Assembly (NCBI GenBank): GCA_964403795.1
Contig: CAYOHP010000016.1
Location: forward strand, 15,669 to 79,668
Direction of reading: 5' to 3'
DNA length: 64,000 nucleotides
DNA from: CAYOHP01 sp964403795 [NCBI: uncultured bacterium]
GTDB lineage: Bacteria; Muiribacteriota; UBA6191; CAZXTJ01
Of this stretch, positions 44,467-53,012 are shown piece by piece. The position numbers and the translations under genes are program-made. Position 1 is the first letter of the stretch. Every line of letters begins with the position of its first letter. The notes under the pieces were generated by a model. That model was not told where the DNA came from. It did no database searches and saw only the letters and a program-made list of their open reading frames with translations.

Positions 44467-44631
44467 CACTATCGAGTGTAGCCCCGACCATGGAGCCGGC
44501 CAATCGGGCTTCCTTGCCCGTCAATGGCAATCGGCTTGCATCGGGTACCCTCCTGCCGACCCGGAAGGGTGGGCGAGGGGCGAGGGACCCGGGAGTGGTC
44601 CACAGCCCACGTGCCAGGAGGGAGACCCGGA

Positions 44632-44988
44632 GTGACCAGCAAGGAGACCTTCGACACCGGAGGCGAGGAGATCGGCATCCACTGCCGTGCCAAGGGGGGA
44701 GGCGGGGCGGTGGTGCGTCTGCTCCAGGTGCTCGGCATCCTGGTCCTCCTCACCGTCCTCCTGCCGTTCCTCATCCCGATCGTGGCGGTGATCGGCGGGG
44801 TGGGGATCGGGATGCTGGGGATCGCCTTGGGGCTCACCCTCGGGTTCCTCGGCTTCCTGCTCAAGATGACGCTGTTCTCGCTGAAGCTGGTGGCGGCGGT
44901 CGTGGGCCTGGCCCTCGGCCTGCTCCCGCTGCTCCTCTGCGTGTTCGGTCTGGTCTGGCTGGCGGAGCACCTCACCAGCGACGACTGA
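44632..44988 (+). CDS. Small multi-pass membrane protein
   Basis: A 118-residue protein of unknown function. Residues 1-24 are polar (VTSKETFDTGGEEIGIHCRAKGG begins it); the rest is almost wholly hydrophobic with three or four probable membrane segments (about 27-50, 52-72, 76-98, 92-112) rich in Gly, Leu and Val. GTG is chosen because AGGAGGGAG lies 8-10 nt upstream; the frame extends further 5' but without a ribosome site. It is flanked by a terminator 40 bp downstream, so it forms a single-gene unit. Planctomycetes and other bacteria have many such orphan small membrane proteins; no homology is recognised. Confidence 0.7.
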   Translation: MTSKETFDTGGEEIGIHCRAKGGGGAVVRLLQVLGILVLLTVLLPFLIPIVAVIGGVGIGMLGIALGLTLGFLGFLLKMTLFSLKLVAAVVGLALGLLPLLLCVFGLVWLAEHLTSDD

Positions 44989-45028
44989 CGCCGGGGACGG
45001 CACGGATCCGGACCTCGGATCCACCGGA

Positions 45029-45054
45029 GGGACGGGGCCGAGAGGCCCCGTCCC
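45029..45054 (+). terminator. Terminator after the small membrane protein
   Basis: A perfect 11-bp stem (GGGACGGGGCC / GGCCCCGTCCC) closed by a GAGA tetraloop, 40 bp past the stop at 44988. It lacks a long T-run but is very stable and lies directly before the next transcription unit. Confidence 0.6.
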
Positions 45055-45108
45055 TTCGCGATTCCCGCCCCTGGCAACCTCTCGCCCGGCCCGGAGTAGT
45101 ACCCGGTG

Positions 45109-46752
45109 ATGGCAGGAACGGCTCGGCGGCTCGCGCTCGCCCTGGCGCTCGGATCCGGGCTGGCGACGGCCGGGGCTCTCCGGGCCCAGGAGACCCTCAG
45201 GGTCTTCCTCGGCAGCCTCCATGACCACAGCGCCGAGGGGGGCGACGACGGCACCGGCGAAATGGCTGCGGCCCTGGCCGCCGCCCGCCAGCAGGGCTTC
45301 GATTTCTTCGCCCTCACGCCCCACGACCATATGGTGCAGGAAGCCACCTATCGGGATCTGGTGGCCAAGGTCCAGGCCGCCACCGAGCCCGGGAAGTTCG
45401 TGGCCTTCGCCGGGATCGAGTGGGGGGTCATCAAGAAGGGCGGCCACGTCGGGCTCCTGGGCGCCACCGCCAAGTGCCCTGCCGAGTCCACGGACTGGGA
45501 AGGCATGTGGGACTTCGTTGCCCGGGATCCGGGGGAGCCGTTGGTGGTCCTGAACCACCCCAAGTGGAACCGGACCTTCGGGGGGCGTCCCGACCAGGCC
45601 AGGGACCAGGCCGCAGCGCTGGTCGAGGTGCTCGGCGGCCCGAGCAAGGCCGATCGGTTCGGCAAGGTGCTCCGGCCCGACAACCACCACGACTCCTACC
45701 TGGCCATGCTCGACCAGGGCTGGCGGGTCGGGGTGGCCTATGGCCAGGACGACCACACCGGGCACTGGGGCGACATCACCCGGGCCCGCATGGGGGTCTG
45801 GGCCAACGCCCTGGAGCCGAGCGCCCTGCTCGACGGCTTCCGCAAGCACCGGACCTTCGCCACCGAGGACCCCGGGATGCGGATCTGGATCCAGGCCGGC
45901 GCCGTTCCCATGGGAGGGACCGCCCCGGTCGCGGAAACCCGCCTCCGGGTGGCGGTCCGCCACCGGGACGAGGCCGTCTCCGAGGTGGCGGTGTTCTTCG
46001 ACGCCGACGGACCGGGGGGGGCGCCCGCCGAGGAGTTGGCCCACCAGCCGGGAGAGGCACGCAAGGGCCCCGACGGCTTCGTGGCCGAGGCCACCTACCC
46101 GCTGCTTCCCCGGTCGCCGGGGGCCTATGCGCTGGCGGTAGCCCGGGACCAGAGCGGCGACCTGGTGTGGTCGAGCCCCATCTGGTTCGGCGAGTCCGGC
46201 CGGTGGCTCGATCCCCCGGGCGGGAAGCGGACCGGTGCCACCGACCTGAATTTCGCGTCCTACGACGAGATCGAGGCCGTGCCCGGGATCGGGCGGGGAC
46301 TCGCCAAGCGCATCATGGAGACCCGGGCCAAGGGCCACCTCTTCCTCTCGGTGGGCGAGATGGCGGCGGTCACCGGCGTGGATCCGGTCCGGCTGCCGGA
46401 AATCGAGGCCGCACTCGCGGTCACCACCCCGGAGGCCACCGCGGAGTTGGTCCTGGAAGCCGACAAGGGTCTCCGGAGCATCGTGGCCACCGGGTTTAGG
46501 GCCCGCGATCTGGAGCGGGCCGCCCGGCGCTCCCAGCGCCTGCTCGTCGGCCAGGTCCTCGCGGAACTCTCCTCGGGGCGGTTCGAGACCGCCTGCGCGG
46601 CCTGGCAGCGGCTTGCTGCCGGGTCCCGGACCGCGGCCCGGGACTTCGCCGACCAGCTCCGCCGGTCCCGGTCGCTCGGGGCGATGGCCCGCGAGGTCGA
46701 GGAGCTACTCGCGGGCGAGGCCTGCCCCGCCGGCGACGCCCCCGGGCGCTAG
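45109..46752 (+). CDS. Exported PHP-domain protein with C-terminal helix-hairpin-helix
   Basis: A 547-residue protein with a signal peptide (about 1-26). Residues 30-260 form a PHP metallophosphoesterase-like domain: LHDHSAEGGD (first His pair), LTPHDHMV, GIEW and a late YGQDDHTGHWGD His/Asp motif, enough to bind a trinuclear metal site. Residues 380-445 are a ComEA-like helix-hairpin-helix (NFASYDEIEAVPGIGRGLAKRIM...), usually a nonspecific DNA-binding module; the last 110 residues are helical. The combination suggests an envelope enzyme acting on DNA or nucleotides, which is inference. GTG at 45106 immediately precedes the chosen ATG. Its 3' end overlaps the convergent kinase gene by 48 bp. 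Confidence 0.78.
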   Translation: MAGTARRLALALALGSGLATAGALRAQETLRVFLGSLHDHSAEGGDDGTGEMAAALAAARQQGFDFFALTPHDHMVQEATYRDLVAKVQAATEPGKFVAFAGIEWGVIKKGGHVGLLGATAKCPAESTDWEGMWDFVARDPGEPLVVLNHPKWNRTFGGRPDQARDQAAALVEVLGGPSKADRFGKVLRPDNHHDSYLAMLDQGWRVGVAYGQDDHTGHWGDITRARMGVWANALEPSALLDGFRKHRTFATEDPGMRIWIQAGAVPMGGTAPVAETRLRVAVRHRDEAVSEVAVFFDADGPGGAPAEELAHQPGEARKGPDGFVAEATYPLLPRSPGAYALAVARDQSGDLVWSSPIWFGESGRWLDPPGGKRTGATDLNFASYDEIEAVPGIGRGLAKRIMETRAKGHLFLSVGEMAAVTGVDPVRLPEIEAALAVTTPEATAELVLEADKGLRSIVATGFRARDLERAARRSQRLLVGQVLAELSSGRFETACAAWQRLAAGSRTAARDFADQLRRSRSLGAMAREVEELLAGEACPAGDAPGR

Positions 46753-49365
46753 CTTCGTCCCCGAGGCCGCCAGCTCGGCACGACGGCGCGCCAGCAGTCC
46801 TTCGACCATCCGGAGATCCCGGCCCGCCAGCGGTCCATCCAGGGTCCCCAGCAGGTCGGCCAGCCGTCGCACCAGGGCCAGCCCCCGCTCGCTGCGGAAC
46901 CCCTGGTACACGTCCCCCACCGGTTCCCGGGTCGAGAGGAGCTGGAGCGCCAGCTCCCGGAACAGGTCGCGGCGCCCCCCGTAGGGCGGCTCGAATCCCG
47001 AGGGAAGCGCCTCGCAGGCCTCCACGACCCTCCGCATGAAGACCAGCAGCTCGCCCTGGGGCGCGTAGCCGACGGCCCGGGCGTCGAGCCGGGCGCGGGC
47101 CTCCAGGTAGCGCACCCAGGGGCGGAGCTCGAGCGGCAGCCCGGCTGCCACGTCCCGGAACAGGTCGCCCATGCGCTTCGACTCCGGCGAGTCCTGCGAC
47201 CACACCGCCACGGTCCCGAAGGCACCCTCCCAGAGGACCCGGGCCAGGTCGGCGTAGCGGGCGTTGGCCCGAGGCGGCAGCTTCTCCCGGTCGAGCAGCC
47301 CCTCCATGGTGTCGAGGGCCCGGCAGAAGCGGATCAGGTGGAACAGGTATCGGAGGGCCACCTCCCCCGGTACCTCGGCGGGGAAGGCCGCAAAGCGCGC
47401 CTGGAGCTCGTCCACCCGGGCCTGCAGATCGTGCAGCCGCTCCTTCCAGGGAGAGACCTCGAGCTTGTTCCCCTGCTTCGCCATGGCGAGCCGGCTACCC
47501 CTGGACACTCCCCCCAGGATGTCGCCGATCACGGTGGTGCCCTCGACCTGGAGGTCGAGGATCCGGATCAGGTCGAAGTCGAGGGCATGGAGCGCGGTCC
47601 TCAGTCCCGAGACCAGCACCTCGAGGTCGTCCCCCAGCCACCGGCCATCCCCCGTGGTGGCGAGCCACACCGCCCTCGGAGCCGCTTCCCCCCGCGGGCC
47701 GGCCGGGGCCGTCAGGCGGCCCCCCGGCGGTTCGGCGGCCAGGGTCCGGACCGAGACCGAGACCCCAGGGGTCCACCCGGCGGTCCCGGCAGCCAGGACC
47801 GAAGCGAGCTCCACGGCCGGGCCGGACCCGAGGCCGGCCGAGACCCCCGACGGCAGCCTTCCCCCGCGCACCTCGGCCAGCAATGCCAGGCGGAGGGCAC
47901 CCTCGGGCCAGGTCCCGGCCGAGAGGCGGATCTCGTCCCCGGGCCAGCCGGCGTCCATTCCTTCGAACCACTCGGGCGGGACCTCGTCGTCGGCCCCGAT
48001 CCGGAACCAGCCGAACCAGCGGTCCTCGCCGGGGTGGGGATAGGGCAGGGGCCGGTACCACCGGGCCAGGATCGCGAGGTCCTTGGGCGGCAGGGTCATG
48101 AACTCCCAGCCCGGGTGGGCGTCACCGCCCAGGTCGACCTCCGCGCTCGCGGTGGAGTCTCCGTCGGAGGCCGTGACCGTGAGCAGGGCCCGGGTCCGCT
48201 CGCGAAGCGGGGTCCACTCGGTGCGCCACAGGCCTTCCGTGCCGGGGTCGGGGGACGCCGACCGGCCCTCGACCGAGACGCCCAGGGCATTCCGGGCCCG
48301 GGCCTGGACCCGATAGCCGCGGGGACCGTACTCGACCCACGCGGCTTCCAGCACCAGGGTGCGGGCCGCCACCCGGGCCCGGGCGGCCAGCAACAGGAGG
48401 CCCAGGAGCGCGCCTCCCAGCGCCGGCAGGACCCATCCGAGGCGTGCCTCGGAGTCCCGGGGACTCGGATCCGGGGCCGGTGCGGGCTTTCCGCCTTCCC
48501 CTTCGCGGCTGGCCTCCACGGGAAGGACCAGGGTGTCGCGGGGCGGGGCACCGGCTTCGAGGGCTTCCGCCAGCGCCGCGGCGGTGGGACGGGCCGCGGG
48601 ATTCCGGGCCAGGCAGCCGAGGATCAGCTCGCGGAACCACGGCGGCGCCAGGTCCGGGCCGATGGGGTCGGGGTCGCGGTCCAGGCGCCGCATCACCTCG
48701 GCGTAGTCCTTGACCCAGTCGAAAGGGGGCTTGCCGGTGAGGGCGACCTGCAGCAGGGTGGCGAGCGAGTAGAGGTCCCCGGGCGGTCCCACCGGCTCGG
48801 AGAGGAGCAGCTCGGGGGGGAGGTACTGGGGCGTGCCCAGCACCGCCCCGCTCTGGGTGAGGCGGGTCCACTCCTCCTCCATCGCCGAGGCCAGCCCGAA
48901 GTCGGCGAGGTAGGGGCGACCCGAGGCGTGGAGCAGCACGTTGGCCGGCTTCAGGTCCCGGTGGAGGACCCCCTCGCCATGGGCGTGGGCCAGGGCCCGG
49001 GCCAGGGCCAGCCCCAGGGCGCGGACCTCTTCGAGGTCGAGGTTCCCCTGCTTCAAGCGTTCCTGGAGGGAGGTTCCTTCCACGTACTGCATGGCGAGGT
49101 AGAGCCCGTCGTCGCCCAGTTCGCCGAAGTCCCAGAGGCGGATGATCGAGGGATGGTCCAGGTGGGCCAGGACCCGGGCCTCGCGGCGGAAGCGGCCCAG
49201 GGCGCGCTCCGAGACCTTGCCGCCCAGGCGCACCACCTTGAGGGCGACGGACCGGTCGAAGCCGGCTTGGGTCGCCAGCCAGACGTCGCCGAATCCGCCG
49301 CTCCCGAGCAGCCGCTCGACCCGGAAGTTGCGGAGCTTGGGCGGGGGGCCCGGAGCCGGTCTCAC
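46705..49365 (-). CDS. Membrane Ser/Thr protein kinase coupled to phosphofructokinases
   Basis: An 886-residue receptor-like kinase. The kinase domain (13-270) is intact: GSGGFG (21-26), Lys43, HRDLKPAN (Asp137) and ADFG (Asp155). One transmembrane helix lies at about 309-327. The remaining 560 residues are extracytoplasmic or unassigned, with beta-rich stretches resembling Ig-like or peptidase-inhibitor folds first and helices later. The start is GTG at 49365, overlapping the upstream phosphofructokinase stop as GTGA; the kinase motif begins only a dozen residues later, so no longer N terminus is needed. Coupling to two glycolytic genes makes metabolic regulation a plausible role, though not demonstrated by sequence. 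Confidence 0.85.
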   Translation of the reverse strand: MRPAPGPPPKLRNFRVERLLGSGGFGDVWLATQAGFDRSVALKVVRLGGKVSERALGRFRREARVLAHLDHPSIIRLWDFGELGDDGLYLAMQYVEGTSLQERLKQGNLDLEEVRALGLALARALAHAHGEGVLHRDLKPANVLLHASGRPYLADFGLASAMEEEWTRLTQSGAVLGTPQYLPPELLLSEPVGPPGDLYSLATLLQVALTGKPPFDWVKDYAEVMRRLDRDPDPIGPDLAPPWFRELILGCLARNPAARPTAAALAEALEAGAPPRDTLVLPVEASREGEGGKPAPAPDPSPRDSEARLGWVLPALGGALLGLLLLAARARVAARTLVLEAAWVEYGPRGYRVQARARNALGVSVEGRSASPDPGTEGLWRTEWTPLRERTRALLTVTASDGDSTASAEVDLGGDAHPGWEFMTLPPKDLAILARWYRPLPYPHPGEDRWFGWFRIGADDEVPPEWFEGMDAGWPGDEIRLSAGTWPEGALRLALLAEVRGGRLPSGVSAGLGSGPAVELASVLAAGTAGWTPGVSVSVRTLAAEPPGGRLTAPAGPRGEAAPRAVWLATTGDGRWLGDDLEVLVSGLRTALHALDFDLIRILDLQVEGTTVIGDILGGVSRGSRLAMAKQGNKLEVSPWKERLHDLQARVDELQARFAAFPAEVPGEVALRYLFHLIRFCRALDTMEGLLDREKLPPRANARYADLARVLWEGAFGTVAVWSQDSPESKRMGDLFRDVAAGLPLELRPWVRYLEARARLDARAVGYAPQGELLVFMRRVVEACEALPSGFEPPYGGRRDLFRELALQLLSTREPVGDVYQGFRSERGLALVRRLADLLGTLDGPLAGRDLRMVEGLLARRRAELAASGTKLAPGGVAGGAGLARE

Positions 49366-50606
49366 CCCGGCAGGAGGCTCCGCAGGAACTCGGCGCTCGC
49401 CCCGCAGGTGGCCTGGGCCCTGGCCAGGAAGTCGGCGTCCTCGAGGTCGCTCCGGTCGAGCTGCTCCATGTAGTCCCGGGCCACCCGGAAGCGGTGGCTG
49501 GTGACGTCCACGTAGCGCCGGAAGCCTCGCCCGGTGGCCGGGTCGAGGCAGTCGTCGAAGGCGATGGGGAGGAGGGCCCCGCCCTGGAGGCAGACCATTT
49601 CCCGGGTGGCTCCGGCGGCCGCCCGCTTCACCGCCGCGAACCCGAGGTCCCTGGCGTACTCGGCATCGTAGGGATTGGGCGGGGCGCAGCGCAGCTCGTA
49701 GCCGATGTCCTTCTCGACCACCGTGACCTTCTTGTTGCCGCGGCGGGAGAAGCGGTTCAGGACCTCGGCCTTGACCTTGCGTCCGAGGTCGATCTCGCCG
49801 AGCCGGATGTTGCCTTCCTTGTCGCGCTCGACGTTCTTGAGTTCCTGCGCCTCCTCGGGGGAGAAGCGGGCCGAGAGGCCCTCGGCGAGCAGCACCACGC
49901 CCCAGGGGCGCTCGGCCAGCTCGCGCTTGATCATGGTCCCCTCGATCCGGTCGCAGATCTGCGCCAGCCGGATGGTCCCGGAGGGGAAGTCCTCGGGGAT
50001 GAGGGTCAGGGTGGCGCCGGCCGCCTTCCCGATGCCCATGGTGAGGAAACCCGCCTCGCGACCCATGCAGACCACGAAGTACCACCGGGTCGTCGTCTGG
50101 GCGTCGGCGATGATGTTGGAGACGAGCTCGGTGCCCACGGCCCTCGCCGTCTCGAAGCCGAGCGTCGAGAGGTACTGGGGCAGCATCAGGTCGTTGTCGA
50201 TGGTCTTCGGCACATGGATCACCTGGAGCCGCGACCCGGCCTCCCGGGCCACCGCGTCGGCGGCCCGCAGCACGTCGTCGCCGCCCACCGTGAACAGGCA
50301 GTCGACCCCCAGGTCGCGCAGCGTCCGGACCGTGTTCTTGAGGCGGCGATCGTTGTCCGCGGGATTGAGCCGCGAGGCTCCGAGCAGGCTCCCGCCGGTC
50401 AGGTAGATGCGGCTCACGTCCTCGATCCCGAGCGCCATGGTCTCGGTGGTGACGCCCTTGGAGAGCCACTCGAAGCCGTCCATGAAGCCGATCACCCGGT
50501 AGCCCCGGTTCACGGCCTCGATGGTGATGGCCGAGATCACGCCGTTGATGCCCGGGGCGGGGCCGCCCCCGATCACGATGCCGACGGTGTAGCCGGTGCG
50601 GGTCAC
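49362..50606 (-). CDS. 6-phosphofructokinase, pyrophosphate type (second copy)
   Basis: A 414-residue PfkA-superfamily enzyme. The phosphoryl donor site reads GGDD (TVGGDDVLRAAD) and VPKTIDND, the Asp and Lys signature of pyrophosphate-dependent enzymes in place of GGDGS and GTIDND of ATP enzymes. The sugar-binding MGREAGFLTMGIG motif is present. It therefore should interconvert fructose 6-phosphate and fructose 1,6-bisphosphate reversibly. GTG at 50606 overlaps the first copy's stop (GTGA), and its own stop overlaps the kinase start the same way. It is only distantly similar to its partner, so the two may form an alpha/beta heteromer, as plant PPi-PFKs do, or differ in substrate (e.g. sedoheptulose 7-phosphate). 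Confidence 0.88.
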   Translation of the reverse strand: MTRTGYTVGIVIGGGPAPGINGVISAITIEAVNRGYRVIGFMDGFEWLSKGVTTETMALGIEDVSRIYLTGGSLLGASRLNPADNDRRLKNTVRTLRDLGVDCLFTVGGDDVLRAADAVAREAGSRLQVIHVPKTIDNDLMLPQYLSTLGFETARAVGTELVSNIIADAQTTTRWYFVVCMGREAGFLTMGIGKAAGATLTLIPEDFPSGTIRLAQICDRIEGTMIKRELAERPWGVVLLAEGLSARFSPEEAQELKNVERDKEGNIRLGEIDLGRKVKAEVLNRFSRRGNKKVTVVEKDIGYELRCAPPNPYDAEYARDLGFAAVKRAAAGATREMVCLQGGALLPIAFDDCLDPATGRGFRRYVDVTSHRFRVARDYMEQLDRSDLEDADFLARAQATCGASAEFLRSLLPG

Positions 50607-51877
50607 GCGCCCACCTCCTCTTCGGGACGGGGAACGAAGCCGTCCGCGATCGGTTCGAAGCGCCTGCGGAACTCGGGCACCGGGAGCCGGGCCACTCCGG
50701 CGAGCCGGTTCAGCTTCTCGGGATCGGTGAAGTCGGAGGCCTCGAGCCGGATCATGTAGCGCCGGGCGACCTCGAAGCCCTCGCTCTCGACGTTCACGTA
50801 GCGGACCCGGGTCTTGCCCGAGCCCTTGTCCTGCATGTCCTCGAAGCGCATGGGCACGAGCTCGCCGCCCTGGAGCGTGACCATGGCGCCGGTGCCGCCC
50901 GAGAGCAGGAATTCCACGGCGGCGTAGCCGAGGTCCCGGGTGTACTCCATGTCGAGCGGGATCGGCGAGGCGCAGCGCAGCTCGTAGCCGATGTTCTTGG
51001 AGACGATGGTGGCGTCGAGATCGCGGAGCTGGAGCCGCTCCTTCAACTCGTTCTTCACCTTGCGCCCCAGGTCGACCTCGGCGAAGCGCTGGTGGCCGTG
51101 CTCGTCGAGCTCGACGTCCTGGAGTTCCTTCATCTCCTCGGGGTCGAGCTTGCCGATCAGGCCCTCGGCCAGCACGATCACGCCGTAGGGGCGGCCCATG
51201 GCGATCCGTTTCAGGATCGTCCCCTCGCAGATGTCGCAGATGTCGGAGAAGGCGACCGTCTCGCGGGGGAACTCCTCGGCGATCAGGGTGTTGGTGGCCC
51301 CGGCGCTCTTGCCGATCCCCAGGGCCAGGTGGCCGGCCTTCCTGCCCATGGCGACCACCAGGTACCAGCGGCGGGTGGTCCGCGCGTCCTCCATGAGGTT
51401 CCGCACCAGGCGGGCCCCCACGTCCCTGGCGGTCTCGAAACCGAAGGTCGGGATATGGGGCGGCAGGGGAAGGTCGTTGTCGATGGTCTTGGGGACGTGG
51501 GCGGTGGAGATCTCACGGCCCGAGCGCTCCTCCACGTAGCGGGCCGAGAGGGCGGTGTCGTCGCCGCCGATCGAGACCAGGTAGCGGACCTCGAGCTTGC
51601 GCAGGGTGTCGATCACCTTGCGCATCCGGTCCTCGGACTTGGTGGGGTTCTCGCGGGAGGTGCCGAGCACGCTGCCGCCCCGGAGGTGGATCCGGTACAC
51701 GCTCTCGATGTCGAGAGGGACCACCCGGTCGGTGCGCTCCTGGACCAGCCACTTGTAGCCGTCCCGGATCCCGAGCACCGAGAGGCCGCGATCGACGGCC
51801 CGGTGGGTGGCGGCCGAGATCACTCCGTTGATTCCCGGGGCGGGACCACCGCCCACCAGGATCGCCAGCTTCGACAT
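50603..51877 (-). CDS. 6-phosphofructokinase, pyrophosphate type (first copy)
   Basis: A 424-residue enzyme of the same family and the first gene of the three-gene operon. Donor-site motifs SIGGDDTALSARY and VPKTIDNDLPLP again indicate pyrophosphate use; MGRKAGHLALGIG binds the sugar phosphate, and the catalytic Asp is within TIDND. The ATG at 51877 is preceded by GAGGGGATGCG; a longer N terminus beginning upstream would lack a ribosome site. An extended -10 element lies about 80 nt upstream. Tandem PPi-PFKs suggest a glycolysis that conserves ATP and can run in reverse, consistent with the nearby glucokinase and 6-phosphogluconolactonase. Confidence 0.88.
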   Translation of the reverse strand: MSKLAILVGGGPAPGINGVISAATHRAVDRGLSVLGIRDGYKWLVQERTDRVVPLDIESVYRIHLRGGSVLGTSRENPTKSEDRMRKVIDTLRKLEVRYLVSIGGDDTALSARYVEERSGREISTAHVPKTIDNDLPLPPHIPTFGFETARDVGARLVRNLMEDARTTRRWYLVVAMGRKAGHLALGIGKSAGATNTLIAEEFPRETVAFSDICDICEGTILKRIAMGRPYGVIVLAEGLIGKLDPEEMKELQDVELDEHGHQRFAEVDLGRKVKNELKERLQLRDLDATIVSKNIGYELRCASPIPLDMEYTRDLGYAAVEFLLSGGTGAMVTLQGGELVPMRFEDMQDKGSGKTRVRYVNVESEGFEVARRYMIRLEASDFTDPEKLNRLAGVARLPVPEFRRRFEPIADGFVPRPEEEVGA

Positions 51878-51958
51878 CGCATCCCCTCGAGGTAGCGGCG
51901 GCGGGGTGCCGACCGGCTCTCGGCCGCTCCGCACCCCCACGGTCGGCCGTCGCCAAGG

Positions 51959-51967
51959 ACGGTAGCA
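51959..51967 (-). promoter_or_regulatory. Extended -10 element of the phosphofructokinase operon
   Basis: TGCTACCGT read leftward, differing by one base from TGCTACGGT found before two other genes. It would start transcription near 51952, giving a leader of about 75 nt before the ATG at 51877. No -35 match. Confidence 0.35.
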
Positions 51968-51993
51968 CCCGGGGGGGGCGCGCGCTACTGGGG

Positions 51994-52014
51994 GGTAGGT
52001 ACCCCGGACCTACC
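51994..52014 (-). terminator. Possible terminator overlapping the stop of the secreted-protein gene
   Basis: A 7-bp perfect stem (GGTAGGT / ACCTACC) with a 7-nt loop that includes the TAG stop of the leftward gene at 52010. No T-run follows, so this is only a candidate. Confidence 0.35.
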
Positions 52015-52873
52015 GATCCGACACCTCGTAGAGGGCGTAGAGGCGGGGGAGGGCCTGCTTGGGATCGACCGCGGTGACCATCACGCCGCCGGGGCCGGGG
52101 ATCTCGATCCCGTCGCCGGCGTCCCAGGTCACCCGGACCGCCAGCACCAGGCCGGCGTCGTCGAGGTCCGCGAGCAGCGGGTAGGCCCGGGGCCAGCGCT
52201 CCTGGATCGAGGCCCGGGACAGCGAACCTTGGGGATGGGCTGTCCGCAGCTCGGCCAGCAGCGCCGCGGCCCGGGCCAGGGTGGTTCCCGGCTCGAGGGG
52301 ATCGGTCTCGCCGAGGACCACCTCGCGGGAGGGGCGGTCGCCGGTCTGGAGGCCGAGCAGGCTCACCCGCACCCGCCCCTGGGTGACCTCGACCAGCTCC
52401 AGCAGATTGGGGAGGCGCATCTCGGGCTGGGTCGGCTGGTAGCGGGCGATCGCCATCAGGGGGGTGAAGGGGACTCCGCCATGGGGCGGGGCATCGAGGG
52501 CGTGGAGCCCGTAGCGGGGAAGGGTGTGCTGGAGGTTGGTCACGAAGATCCGGTTCTCCCGAGGATTGACCGGGCCTCCCTTGGACCGCACCAGGTAGAC
52601 CTTCCCGGCCTCCGGTTTGGTACTGGCGCGCAGCCGGATGGTGTCGTGGACGACCGGGGAGAAGGGGTGCTGGTAGGGGAGAGCGAGGGGCGCGAGCGGG
52701 GTCACCGCCAAGGGGTCGCGCACCGTGCTCCCGGGCGCGGCCTCGTCGAGGACCTGGGCCTCGACCTCGACGGGGGGGGCCGGGAAGCGGCCTTCCAGCC
52801 AGCTGTCGGCCGACGCCGAAGCGACCAGGAGGAGGGAGAGGGCCACGAGCCCCGAGGCCTGCTTGTCGAACAT
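52010..52873 (-). CDS. Secreted hypothetical protein
   Basis: A 287-residue protein with a signal peptide (residues 1-22, ending ASASA) and no family I recognise. The mature part starts DSWLEGRFPAPPVEVEAQVLDEAAPG and is predicted beta-rich with Pro-rich loops, including a DTIRLRASTKPEAGKVYLVRSKGG segment that resembles the repeated beta-strands of secreted OB- or Ig-like folds. There are no cysteines to suggest disulfides and no metal-binding motif. It is divergent from the 6-phosphogluconolactonase gene. The ATG follows a modest AAAGGGGA site. Function unknown. Confidence 0.7.
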   Translation of the reverse strand: MFDKQASGLVALSLLLVASASADSWLEGRFPAPPVEVEAQVLDEAAPGSTVRDPLAVTPLAPLALPYQHPFSPVVHDTIRLRASTKPEAGKVYLVRSKGGPVNPRENRIFVTNLQHTLPRYGLHALDAPPHGGVPFTPLMAIARYQPTQPEMRLPNLLELVEVTQGRVRVSLLGLQTGDRPSREVVLGETDPLEPGTTLARAAALLAELRTAHPQGSLSRASIQERWPRAYPLLADLDDAGLVLAVRVTWDAGDGIEIPGPGGVMVTAVDPKQALPRLYALYEVSDR

Positions 52874-52984
52874 GCGGAGGGTCCCCTTTCGGAGGGTCCA
52901 GGTCGCCCCAGGAAAAGGTAGCCCGGGTCTCCGCTGCGGCCAAGCGGAGGTTCGACGGGGGCGGTGCCATGCGGCCGGGGGCCA

Positions 52985-52993
52985 TGGTAGAAA
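52985..52993 (+). promoter_or_regulatory. Extended -10 element of the 6-phosphogluconolactonase gene
   Basis: TGGTAGAAA; transcription would begin near 53000, immediately before GAGGAAGG and the ATG at 53013. No -35 match was found. Confidence 0.3.
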
Positions 52994-53012
52994 CAGCCCC
53001 GAGGAAGGGTCG

